Made by a program: the position numbers and the translations under genes | Part shown: in pieces, positions 29,202-36,925 of the stretch | Position numbering within the stretch: position 1 is the stretch's first letter | Layout of the letters: each line of letters opens with the position of its first letter | Origin: Marivirga lumbricoides | GTDB taxonomy: Bacteria > Bacteroidota > Bacteroidia > Cytophagales > Cyclobacteriaceae | Direction of reading: 5' to 3' | NCBI RefSeq assembly: GCF_014636295.1 | Contig: NZ_BMEC01000003.1 | Coordinates: forward strand, 310,001 to 374,000 | Length of the DNA stretch: 64,000 bases | The notes under the pieces: generated by a model | What the model saw: the letters and a program-made list of their open reading frames with translations, nothing else | Database searches by the model: none | What the model was told of the DNA's origin: nothing

Positions 29202-29597
29202 ATGAATTTACTCAATAATAAAGAACTATTACGAAATCTGTTGATACAAGGAGATCAGTTAAATACTTTAAGTGGAGGAGTATCTCAGGTAACTATGGAT
29301 GTAAGAAAGCAGGAGGATGGATTTGCGATAACAGTTCATGCACCTGGAATTTCAGCGGAGCACCTGAAGGTAATTTCAGATGTACGTTCACTACAGATCT
29401 ATGCCACTTTAAGTGGTTTTGATGAAGGATCTACTCCGGCTATATTGCCAGTTTTTTATAGAAAGTTAGATTTGCCAATTTTTGCAAACACTGACGACAT
29501 AGAAGCCGTATACCATGAAAGTAATTTAGAGATTTTTATCCCGATTGGAAGAAATAATACCGGTAACAAAAAAGAGATTGAAATAAAACAAATATAA
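29202..29597 (+). CDS. Hsp20/alpha-crystallin-like small heat-shock protein
   Basis: This 131-residue protein contains an alpha-crystallin-type beta sandwich: VTMDVRKQEDGFAITVHAPGI, LKVISDVRSLQIYATL and FYRKLDLPIFANTDDIEAVYHESNLEIFIP. The ending EIEIKQI carries an I-x-I-like tail. Such proteins hold unfolded proteins as ATP-independent chaperones. Similarity is clear in pattern but weak in sequence. It stands alone and has a terminator. Confidence 0.7.
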   Translation: MNLLNNKELLRNLLIQGDQLNTLSGGVSQVTMDVRKQEDGFAITVHAPGISAEHLKVISDVRSLQIYATLSGFDEGSTPAILPVFYRKLDLPIFANTDDIEAVYHESNLEIFIPIGRNNTGNKKEIEIKQI

Positions 29598-29669
29598 TAT
29601 ATAGCTGAGCATTGCTGAAACTTGGGCCTTAATTTTCAGCAGTGTTGTATTGAAAGCCCGCTGCAAAAG

Positions 29670-29698
29670 AAGCACCGCCTCAAAGTGGTGCTTTTTTT
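29670..29698 (+). terminator. Terminator of the Hsp20-like gene
   Basis: AAGCACC and GGTGCTT form a stem around a 10-base loop, followed by a T-run. Confidence 0.75.
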
Positions 29699-29788
29699 GT
29701 ATCTATTTTAAGATATTAGAATTTGAAATTGAATGAGTAACTTTTGTTACCAACTTTTCCTCCATATTTGCGGTTATTGCAACAAATA

Positions 29789-30661
29789 ATGACACGTTAC
29801 TTTCAAATATTTATTCAATCATTTACCGACTATGCCCGCTATGTGGGCAATGAGGTGTTAAATGCGCATTGGGGTAATTATTTTTATTGGCTAATAGCCA
29901 TATCCGTTTTCTTTTATTTACTGGAACTGGTATTTCCTTGGAGAAAGAATCAACCTCGCATCAGGAAGGATTTTTGGCTGGATGCTTTTTATATGTTTTT
30001 CAACTTCTTTCTTTTCTCATTAGTAGGGTATTATGCCTTTTCTAATGTATTTGTACAGCTTTTTAACGATTTTCTGGCAATTTTTGGAATTACAAATCTG
30101 GTAGCTTTCGAAATACAAACCTGGCCGGTTTGGGCTCAGTTGCTTACTTTATTTATACTTCGGGATTTTATTCATTGGAATGTACATCGGCTTTTGCACC
30201 GCGTACCCTGGTTATGGGAGTTTCATAAGGTGCATCACTCTGTTGAGCAGATGGGCTTTGCTGCACATCTGCGTTTTCACTGGATGGAAACTATTGTTTA
30301 CAGAACAATCGAATATATTCCCCTGGCAATGATTGGCTTTGGCATTCAGGAGTTTCTGTTAGTGCATTTATTCGCCTTATCAATTGGTCATTTTAATCAC
30401 TCCAATATAAGAGTACCTCTTGGGCCTCTGAAATACCTGTTTAATAATCCTCAGATGCATATCTGGCATCACGCCAAACATTTGCCCGTAAAGCATGGGG
30501 TTAACTATGGCATCAGCTTAAGTATTTGGGACTACCTGTTTGGTACACATTATATTCCTTCAGATGGCCGAGATGAGCCACTGGGCTTTGAGAAAGTAGA
30601 GGAATTTCCTAATACTTTGAAAGGACAACTTTTTTATGGGTTTAAGAAGAGGGAAAAGTAA
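29789..30661 (+). CDS. Sterol desaturase/fatty acid hydroxylase family membrane protein
   Basis: This di-iron membrane oxygenase has about 290 residues and four membrane helices. The His clusters are DFIHWNVHRLLH, LWEFHKVHHS, HFNHSNIRVP and HIWHHAKH, the usual iron ligands of the superfamily. I chose ATG at 29789 (MTRYFQIFIQSF) over an in-frame TTG at 29744, which lies in the probable promoter region. It hydroxylates or desaturates a lipid, possibly a carotenoid, sterol-like compound or fatty acid; the substrate is unknown. Confidence 0.88.
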   Translation: MTRYFQIFIQSFTDYARYVGNEVLNAHWGNYFYWLIAISVFFYLLELVFPWRKNQPRIRKDFWLDAFYMFFNFFLFSLVGYYAFSNVFVQLFNDFLAIFGITNLVAFEIQTWPVWAQLLTLFILRDFIHWNVHRLLHRVPWLWEFHKVHHSVEQMGFAAHLRFHWMETIVYRTIEYIPLAMIGFGIQEFLLVHLFALSIGHFNHSNIRVPLGPLKYLFNNPQMHIWHHAKHLPVKHGVNYGISLSIWDYLFGTHYIPSDGRDEPLGFEKVEEFPNTLKGQLFYGFKKREK

Positions 30662-30730
30662 CTAGCAGGTTTTGCTTTAGTATTTCTCAATTTTTTAATC
30701 TTTAGTCGAGAGATTTTATGGAAATAGTTT

Positions 30731-30746
30731 AAATAATTCATTATTT
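30731..30746. promoter_or_regulatory. Inverted repeat before the WYL regulator gene (possible operator)
   Basis: AAATAAT TC ATTATTT is a perfect 7-bp inverted repeat, 10 bases before the WYL gene. A related ATAAT C ATTAT lies before cas6 at 31916-31926. The sequence is AT-rich, so chance is possible. Confidence 0.35.
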
Positions 30747-30755
30747 ATTTTTATA

Positions 30756-31694
30756 ATGAGTTATTTAAACCAAACCCTTATGGCTCCTCAGGCAAAATTG
30801 CTTCGTTTATTAAAGATTATCAGTATGCTCTCCTCAAAGCAACGATATTCTGTTCCGAAATTAGCTAAAATACTTGAGCTGAGTGAAAGAAGCATCTACC
30901 GCTATCTTTCGTTGTTGGAAGAATCTGGTTTTGTAATTGACAAAGATTTCCATGGTAATTATTTTGTCCATCAAGACCTGGATGCAAAGATTAACCCTGT
31001 ATTTACTACTGATGAACTGGCATTAATGCGTCAGGTTGCAGCCATCAATAAACATCCTTTAATGGACAGTGTCCTGCATAAGCTTTATGAAAGCTCAGAG
31101 TTGCCGCCAGTAAAGGAATTGATAGTTAAGGCACGCCTAAGCCAACTAATTGAAAAGATAAAATTTGGTATAACGGAAAAAAGGCAAGTAGTGGTTAAGC
31201 ACTACCATTCAGCGGAAAGTGGAAGGGTAGCGGACCGATTGGTTGAGCCTTTGTCTATAGAAAATGATTTTTCCACCCTTCAGGCCTTTGATGTTGAAGC
31301 TGGGCAAACTAAGTTTTTCAAGTTGGAAAGAATGGCTGGAGTGATTGTGTTGGAACAGGCATGGAAGTTTGAAGCGCAACATACAAAGCAGGAACGAGAC
31401 TTTTTTGGTATGTCCGGAGCAGCTTCCATTTGGATAAAACTTGAATTGAGCTTACGTGCCTATAATTTAATGAGGGAGGAATATCCGGCCACTATCGATT
31501 ATTTATTAAAAGAAGAAGATAGTTATTTCTTTTATGGTCCTATCAGAGGATATGAAGGTATTGGCCGGTTTATTTTGGGGCTTCCTGGCGAAGTGCTTCA
31601 CGTTAATAATAAAGGGTTACTTGACTACCTGGATAAAAAAATGGAATCTTTTTTCAACCTGAATGCACGGAATGTTGCTGGTTTGGGAAAATAA
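30756..31694 (+). CDS. HTH-WYL domain transcriptional regulator of the CRISPR locus
   Basis: This 312-residue protein has an N-terminal winged helix (LLRLLKIISMLSSKQRYSVPKLAKILELSERSIYRYLSLLEESGF) and a central WYL-type domain (VVVKHYHSAESGRVADRLVEPLSIENDFSTLQAFD, then TKFFKLERMAGV). WYL regulators often sit beside CRISPR-cas and other defence genes and bind nucleic-acid ligands; one in Synechocystis represses a CRISPR array. Here it is directly upstream of cas6 on the same strand, so a regulator of the cas operon is the likely role. Inverted repeats before it and before cas6 could be its targets. Confidence 0.8.
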   Translation: MSYLNQTLMAPQAKLLRLLKIISMLSSKQRYSVPKLAKILELSERSIYRYLSLLEESGFVIDKDFHGNYFVHQDLDAKINPVFTTDELALMRQVAAINKHPLMDSVLHKLYESSELPPVKELIVKARLSQLIEKIKFGITEKRQVVVKHYHSAESGRVADRLVEPLSIENDFSTLQAFDVEAGQTKFFKLERMAGVIVLEQAWKFEAQHTKQERDFFGMSGAASIWIKLELSLRAYNLMREEYPATIDYLLKEEDSYFFYGPIRGYEGIGRFILGLPGEVLHVNNKGLLDYLDKKMESFFNLNARNVAGLGK

Positions 31695-31934
31695 AAACTG
31701 CATTTGGCAAACCAATTCGGTGGAGTAGGAAAATCGAATTGATGCAAACAAGTAAGATGCTTACATTTCAGAGTGTCTATTTTGAATCCTAAAGAGATAT
31801 TTAGCTGCAGATTAAGACAAATATTAGAACCATAAAGATTAGAATAAAAATGAGTGGCTGAGGTTTGCGACACAAGTTGTCAAAAATGAAATGTACTTTG
31901 GCCCTTGGGGACACGATAATCATTATTAATAATT
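31695..31934 (+). promoter_or_regulatory. Upstream region of the cas operon
   Basis: A 240-bp gap between the WYL gene and cas6. Near its end are ATAAT C ATTAT (31916-31926) and the perfect palindrome ATTATTAATAAT (31922-31933), one base before the cas6 ATG. A partial -7 box (TACTTTG, 31894-31900) is present without a well-spaced -33 TTG. The region is the best candidate for control of the cas genes. Confidence 0.4.
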
Positions 31935-32717
31935 ATGAGGTTTAAGATACATTTAGAGAGAGTTAGCAGAGATAGGTTTCTGCCTATTAATTACCAGTAT
32001 GAACTGTCATCAGTGATTTATAAAATCATTCATACGGCTGATAGTGATTTTGCGCGCTTTCTACATGATCAGGGATACATAAACGGAAATAAACCCTTTC
32101 GACTATTTACCTTCTCCCATCTTGATTTAGATAAAGCAAAAGTAATTCCTGAAGCAGGCAGGTTGGAGCATTATGGAGATAAAGCTTCTTTTCAATTTAG
32201 TTGTATGGTGGATAGGACTGCTGAAGAGTTTATCAAAGGTATTTTCATGGATCAGGAATTTACTTTAGGGGATAAAATAACGCAAGTAGATTATAGAGTG
32301 TCTCATATTGAGGCATTAGCACCTCCGGTTTTTATAGAGAAAACGACTTACCGCTGCTTGTCCCCCATATTTATCAGAAGCAAAAGGCCTGATGGGGGAG
32401 AGGATTACCTGCACCCAAATGATGAAGGTTACGAAAAGCTGTTGCTGTCCAATCTGGTTTCCAAAGCACAGGCGCTTGCTTTAGCAGGCTCACCAATGGA
32501 TTACTCATCTGATGAAGTGGCTTTAAAATTGAAACCTACAGGAAAAGTTTATAAAAAGGGAATAACCATCAAGCAAAATACTGCTCAGGCTTCCAAGCTG
32601 ATTGCTTATAGTTTTGAATTTGAGTTAACAGCCCCGGTGGAGTTGCAGGAAATAGGCTACTATGCCGGTTTTGGCAATTTGGGAAGCCAGGGGTTTGGAT
32701 GCGTTGGGGTGAAATAG
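31935..32717 (+). CDS. cas6: CRISPR repeat endoribonuclease Cas6 (first copy)
   Basis: This 260-residue RAMP protein cuts the pre-crRNA within each repeat. The N-terminus has the family start (RFKIHLERVSRDRFLPINYQYELSSVIYKII) with a candidate catalytic His in KIIHTADSDF. The C-terminus has the Gly-rich loop GYYAGFGNLGSQGFGCVG that binds RNA. Length is normal. It is the first gene of the cas operon and is separated from a second, shorter Cas6 by a RAYT gene and two REP palindromes. Confidence 0.92.
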   Translation: MRFKIHLERVSRDRFLPINYQYELSSVIYKIIHTADSDFARFLHDQGYINGNKPFRLFTFSHLDLDKAKVIPEAGRLEHYGDKASFQFSCMVDRTAEEFIKGIFMDQEFTLGDKITQVDYRVSHIEALAPPVFIEKTTYRCLSPIFIRSKRPDGGEDYLHPNDEGYEKLLLSNLVSKAQALALAGSPMDYSSDEVALKLKPTGKVYKKGITIKQNTAQASKLIAYSFEFELTAPVELQEIGYYAGFGNLGSQGFGCVGVK

Positions 32718-32734
32718 AATTTATACTACAGACG

Positions 32735-32763
32735 ACCCGCAAGGTTTCTAAAACCTTGCGGGT
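32735..32763. repeat. REP-like palindrome, copy 1 (cas6 / RAYT joint)
   Basis: ACCCGCAAGG...CCTTGCGGGT: a 13-bp perfect stem with a three-base loop, 18 bases after the cas6 stop and 23 before the RAYT start. The right flank TCTAAAT is shared with copy 4. Confidence 0.9.
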
Positions 32764-32785
32764 CTAAATTATAAAATAGAGACGA

Positions 32786-33403
32786 ATGGGAAATAAGCGA
32801 GAACCTTTTTTACCGGATATTTTATACCATGTTTATAATCATGGAAACAGTACTGATAACATATTTCGATCTGATGAGAATTTTCGTTATTTCCTGATGA
32901 AGTATAATCAGTACATAACACCTATTGCAGATACGTTCGCCTATTGCTTAATGCCGAACCATTTTCATTTCGCTATAAGGATAAAGGAAGAGCAAGATTT
33001 GCTGCAAGTGTATAAAAAGAAGTTAGAAGCAGCTCCACAAGGTTTCGAAAACCTTGCGGGTCTTATTAGCCGGACATTTGGTAATTTTTTAAATGCTTAT
33101 GCTAAAGCCTATAATAAAAAGTACGGCAGGCGTGGGAGCTTATTTTTGGATAACATTAAGAGAAAGAAAGTAGAGGAGGAAAGTTATTTCACGCAGTTGA
33201 TTCATTATATCCACTTCAACCCCGTACACCATGGATTTGTGAAGGATTTAGAGGGTTGGAAACATAGCAGCTACCATGCATTTTTAAGTAAAAAGGCTAC
33301 ACGATTGAAGCGGAAAGCGGCTTTAGACTGGTTTGGAGGGCAAACAGAATTTGAGAAATTTCATCAGCACCAGCCCACTGTTGATTTTGAGTTAGAAATA
33401 TAA
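32786..33403 (+). CDS. REP-associated tyrosine transposase (RAYT, Y1/IS200-like domain)
   Basis: This 205-residue single-strand DNA transposase is of the Y1_Tnp superfamily. The HUH motif is FAYCLMPNHFHFAIRI, with HFH near residue 58-60, and the catalytic Tyr lies in the C-terminal helix YFTQLIHYIHFNPVHHG. RAYTs act on REP palindromes, and five copies of such a palindrome surround it. One of these lies inside the gene (33035-33061) and is read in frame as PQGFENLAGL, near residues 84-93. The gene sits between two cas6 genes on the same strand with no sign of disruption. Confidence 0.9.
   Translation: MGNKREPFLPDILYHVYNHGNSTDNIFRSDENFRYFLMKYNQYITPIADTFAYCLMPNHFHFAIRIKEEQDLLQVYKKKLEAAPQGFENLAGLISRTFGNFLNAYAKAYNKKYGRRGSLFLDNIKRKKVEEESYFTQLIHYIHFNPVHHGFVKDLEGWKHSSYHAFLSKKATRLKRKAALDWFGGQTEFEKFHQHQPTVDFELEI
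33035..33061. repeat. REP-like palindrome, copy 2 (inside the RAYT coding sequence)
   Basis: CCACAAGGTTTC...ACCTTGCGGGT matches the other copies, with the left arm slightly altered. It is translated in frame within the transposase. The right flank TCTTATT resembles copies 1 and 4. Confidence 0.85.
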
Positions 33404-33424
33404 ATATTAAATAAAAAACTAAAA

Positions 33425-33464
33425 ACCCGCAAGGTTGGAAAAACCTTGGAAAAACCTTGCGGGT
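33425..33464. repeat. REP-like palindrome, copy 3 (RAYT / second cas6 joint), with internal duplication
   Basis: ACCCGCAAGG and CCTTGCGGGT arms with a lengthened centre, where the segment GGAAAAACCTT appears twice. It ends 15 bases before the ATG of the second cas6, so it lies in that gene's translation start region. Confidence 0.88.
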
Positions 33465-33479
33465 TGGGAGAATAAAATT

Positions 33480-34136
33480 ATGAGATTAATACTAAAAATT
33501 TCAGCTAATAAAAGCACTGTACCTTTCGATTATCAAAAATACCTGGCAGGAGCCTTTCATAAATGGCTTGGTAGAAATGAAGTACATGATGATGTTTCAC
33601 TTTATTCATTATCGTGGTTGCAGGGAGGTCAGAGGATTAAGGATGGATTAGATTTTAGAAATGGCGCAGAATGGGCGATTAGCACTTATGATGTGGGGTT
33701 ACTTAAAAAGTTGATCCAAAATATCCAAGATGATCCTAAGATCCATTTTGGGATGAAAGTGGATGGAGTTACAATTTGTCAAGAACCACAATTTGAAACC
33801 AAACAAAGGTTTTTACTTAACAGCCCAATTTTTATTAAAAGAAAAGAAGGCGAAAGGATAAAATTCTACCTCTATTCAGATAAAGAAAGTGAAGATTTGA
33901 TGATTGCTACATTAAAAACCAAATTAAAAAAAGCTGGTCTTAATCAAGAAGGGGTAAAAGTATATTTTGATCCTAACTATCAGAATCCTAAAACAAAAAA
34001 GATCTCTTTTAATGGGATTGATTGTAGGGCAAGTATGTGTCCGGTTATTATAGAAGGAAGTCCGGAACAATTAGCCTTTGCCTGGAATGTTGGTATTGGA
34101 AATTCTACGGGAATAGGATTCGGAGCTTTAAAATAG
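33480..34136 (+). CDS. cas6: Second Cas6-like RAMP protein
   Basis: This 218-residue protein has the Cas6 layout: an N-terminal ferredoxin-like strand RLILKISANKSTVPFDYQKYLAGAFHKWLGR with a His in the first long helix, and a C-terminal Gly-rich loop AFAWNVGIGNSTGIGFGALK. It is shorter than, and clearly different from, the first Cas6. I chose ATG at 33480; an upstream in-frame GTG would read through the REP palindrome. It may process crRNA, act as a non-catalytic subunit, or serve another array. Which of the two cuts this array's repeat cannot be told. Confidence 0.8.
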   Translation: MRLILKISANKSTVPFDYQKYLAGAFHKWLGRNEVHDDVSLYSLSWLQGGQRIKDGLDFRNGAEWAISTYDVGLLKKLIQNIQDDPKIHFGMKVDGVTICQEPQFETKQRFLLNSPIFIKRKEGERIKFYLYSDKESEDLMIATLKTKLKKAGLNQEGVKVYFDPNYQNPKTKKISFNGIDCRASMCPVIIEGSPEQLAFAWNVGIGNSTGIGFGALK

Positions 34137-34147
34137 AATTTAAACAA

Positions 34148-34176
34148 ACCCGCAAGGTTTTCAAAACCTTGCGGGT
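34148..34176. repeat. REP-like palindrome, copy 4 (second cas6 / cas5 joint)
   Basis: The most perfect copy: 14-bp arms ACCCGCAAGGTTTT and AAAACCTTGCGGGT around one central base. It lies between the second cas6 stop and the cas5 ATG at 34192. Confidence 0.92.
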
Positions 34177-34191
34177 CTAAACGAAGATATT

Positions 34192-34776
34192 ATGAACTAT
34201 TATGTAGTTAAATATTCAGGGCCATTTGGTTTTATCAAACCATGGACGGCAGTGAGGGACAGCGAAACATTTAGTCAGCAATTTTTGACACCTTCTATAG
34301 TTGAGGGTATGGAGAAGAAATTGTTTCCTGAGACACTAAGCGTCTCAGGCATCCATAAAATCGTAGGGCATCGTATTTCTTATGATCAGGTATCTGGACA
34401 ACAAGAAGTTATTCAAACCCGTGGATGGAATTCTACCAGAAAAGGTAAAGAGTTTCTTTTTGACCGCCCCAAAGCTATTTTGGTTAGGGGAGTATTACAA
34501 AATCCAATTCTTCACCTTGCATTTTTAAATAAAGAAGAAGCGATAAGTGCTGCTGAACAACATGTTTGCCTGTGCCGAAATGAAGACATATTATTCCCTG
34601 AATTAATTTCAGAGAGTACAAAAGAAGAGTTTGAAACAAGTGATGAAAAATACACTGGATTTGAGCTTGTATTTGAGAAAAATGAGAAATCCTTTTTAGT
34701 AGGTTACCATAGAATAAGTAATGAACCTATGCACGGATGGATACGCGTAGTTGGTCAACCTGTAAATGCTGTATGA
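34192..34776 (+). CDS. cas5: Cas5, Cascade subunit
   Basis: This 194-residue RAMP protein caps the 5' handle of the crRNA in the type I effector complex. The N-terminus VVKYSGPFGFIKPWTAVRDSETFSQQFLTPSIVEGM is Cas5-like (the GPFGF-x-KP pattern). The C-terminal part is less conserved and ends in GWIRVVGQPVNAV. It overlaps or abuts cas3 directly, and the order cas5-cas3-cas8-cas7 fits a I-B-like operon. Confidence 0.85.
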   Translation: MNYYVVKYSGPFGFIKPWTAVRDSETFSQQFLTPSIVEGMEKKLFPETLSVSGIHKIVGHRISYDQVSGQQEVIQTRGWNSTRKGKEFLFDRPKAILVRGVLQNPILHLAFLNKEEAISAAEQHVCLCRNEDILFPELISESTKEEFETSDEKYTGFELVFEKNEKSFLVGYHRISNEPMHGWIRVVGQPVNAV

Positions 34777-36925
34777 AATGAATAGATTAGCAGCCAAATC
34801 AGGACCTGAATGGACTACACTAAAAGAACATTTGCTACATGTTTCTTATGCAGCTAAAGCATTCGCCTCCTATCTGAAAATGGATGAAGAATTAGCTTAC
34901 AAAGGTGCGATTCTTCACGATATTGGCAAGGCACATCCTGAATTTCAAAAAAGGTTGACATCATTAAGCAGAAATTCAAAGATTTTTAGGCATGAAATAA
35001 GTTCATTATTATTTCTTTCTGTATTTCCAGTTGAGGATCGAGCTCAATTAATAGAAATGGTTGCAGGGCATCATAAATCTATAAAGAATGATGCAGGTGA
35101 TAAAGGTCTACTGGATTTGGAAGATGGCTATGATTATGAAGATTATCACATAGGTACATGGGAAGAGTGGAGTCTTGCAGCATTTGAACTACTTAATGAA
35201 TTAGGTATCAGTTGCAAGCCTTTTTCAGAAGGTCAAGCGAGAGAAAACTTATCAGATGCCGTAAATTATTGCCAGAAAAAATCGAAAGAAAGAGGCTATT
35301 CAGAATGGAGGGGTCTACTCATGGGTGCTGACCATTATGCATCAGCCTTGATTGATGAAACACAAAATAAATTAGAAAAGGCTTTTAAAGTTCCCAAACT
35401 GACTTTCTTCAACCGAACGCATAAGCTATATCCTTTGTCGTTAAAAGAAACCAATTCTCCCCAAAAACACACTATTGTTGTTGCGTGTACAGGAGCTGGA
35501 AAAACAGACTTTCTGTTTAAAAGAACGAAAGGAAGGGTTTTTTATACACTTCCTTTTCAAGCTTCCATCAATGCCATGTTTAAGCGTCTTGCAAAAGATT
35601 TAGAACCAACTAATCCTGATTTGGATATCCGCGTTTTGCACTCGGCTTCAATGGTAGTTAAAAGGAAAGGTGCAGAGGAAGAAACTGTACTGCAATCACT
35701 TTTTGGTTCATCTATTAAAATATTAACACCGCATCAGTTAGCCTCTATTGCCTTTGGAATGAGAGGGTTTGAAGCATTGCTGTTGGATTTAAAAGGATGT
35801 GATATTATTCTGGATGAGATTCATACCTATACTGGTGTTTCACAGGCTATCGTATTAAAATTGGTTCAAATACTTAATCAGCTAGATTGCAGAATCCATA
35901 TCGGAACAGCTACTATGCCTACAGAATTATATAATAAAATTCTGGAAGTGCTTGGGAAAGATGTTTATGAAGTCAAATTAACTGATAAAGAGATGGATCA
36001 ATTTGATCGACATGAAATTCATAAAATTAAATCGTTCAATGATGCTACTGAACGAATTGATCAGGCTATTGAAAAAAATGAAAAAATACTAATTGTTTTT
36101 AATAGAGTAGCACGAGCACAAGAAGCATATTTATTCTTAAAAAATGATTATCCGGATGTCCCCATTTTACTACTTCATAGTAGATTCAAACGAGGAGATC
36201 GAAATGAAAAGGAAAAAATATTAATGGGGTTAGATGATAAAGGGAATTCTCTTGAGGAATTCAATACATCATCCAAAGCTTGTATAGTAGTATCCACTCA
36301 AATTGTTGAAGTTAGCCTGGATATTAGTTTTGATTTAATGATTACTGAAACTGCACCAATCGATGCACTTATTCAGCGATTTGGCAGAGTAAACAGGAAA
36401 AGAACAGCAGCTACAATTGGCAAAACTAAGCCTATTTATGTGATTCCGCCACCTGAGAATAAAAATGACGCTCTGCCTTACGATGTAGAGGTTTTAAAAA
36501 GATCATTCGAAATTTTGCCCGATAAACAAGTATTGAAGGAAAGGGAATTACAGACGAAAATTGATTATGTATTTCCAACTATAGATTTTTTGAATATAGA
36601 GAATCACTCAGTTTTTAAAGCAGATGGAAAGATTTCTATTAATCAGTTAACGCACAGAAGTAAATCAATACTTTTTGAATTGTTGGAAATTGATTCCGTT
36701 TCCTGTATTTGTGAAGGAGATTTAGAGGAATATGAAAATTCCTATTTTGAAAGGAGGTTGGAATTAGAAATTCCTATTAGATATTATGCCGTATGCAATT
36801 TGAATCAAGCCCAAAAAGGAAATAAACCATTTGTTATACCGGACAAAGCTTACGAGTACCATTCAGGATTAGATGTAAGAAAGATTTCAGAGCATAATTT
36901 TGACGTAAATAATCATATACTATGA
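34766..36925 (+). CDS. cas3: CRISPR-associated helicase-nuclease Cas3
   Basis: This 719-residue fusion starts with an HD nuclease domain (H22 in EHLLHVS, HD in GAILHDIGKAHPEF, then AGHHKSI) and continues with a superfamily 2 helicase. The helicase motifs are Walker A VVACTGAGKTD near residue 240, DEIH in IILDEIHTYTG near 350, GTATMP, and motif VI APIDALIQRFGRVNRK near 545. It is recruited by Cascade to nick and unwind target DNA. The start is ATG 34766 (overlapping cas5) or 34778. All catalytic motifs appear intact. Confidence 0.95.
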   Translation: MLYEMNRLAAKSGPEWTTLKEHLLHVSYAAKAFASYLKMDEELAYKGAILHDIGKAHPEFQKRLTSLSRNSKIFRHEISSLLFLSVFPVEDRAQLIEMVAGHHKSIKNDAGDKGLLDLEDGYDYEDYHIGTWEEWSLAAFELLNELGISCKPFSEGQARENLSDAVNYCQKKSKERGYSEWRGLLMGADHYASALIDETQNKLEKAFKVPKLTFFNRTHKLYPLSLKETNSPQKHTIVVACTGAGKTDFLFKRTKGRVFYTLPFQASINAMFKRLAKDLEPTNPDLDIRVLHSASMVVKRKGAEEETVLQSLFGSSIKILTPHQLASIAFGMRGFEALLLDLKGCDIILDEIHTYTGVSQAIVLKLVQILNQLDCRIHIGTATMPTELYNKILEVLGKDVYEVKLTDKEMDQFDRHEIHKIKSFNDATERIDQAIEKNEKILIVFNRVARAQEAYLFLKNDYPDVPILLLHSRFKRGDRNEKEKILMGLDDKGNSLEEFNTSSKACIVVSTQIVEVSLDISFDLMITETAPIDALIQRFGRVNRKRTAATIGKTKPIYVIPPPENKNDALPYDVEVLKRSFEILPDKQVLKERELQTKIDYVFPTIDFLNIENHSVFKADGKISINQLTHRSKSILFELLEIDSVSCICEGDLEEYENSYFERRLELEIPIRYYAVCNLNQAQKGNKPFVIPDKAYEYHSGLDVRKISEHNFDVNNHIL

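Noticed and set aside
32786-33403. The RAYT considered as a disrupting insertion sequence
   Set aside because: It breaks no gene, has no IS ends or target duplication that I can see, and sits cleanly between two intact cas6 genes.
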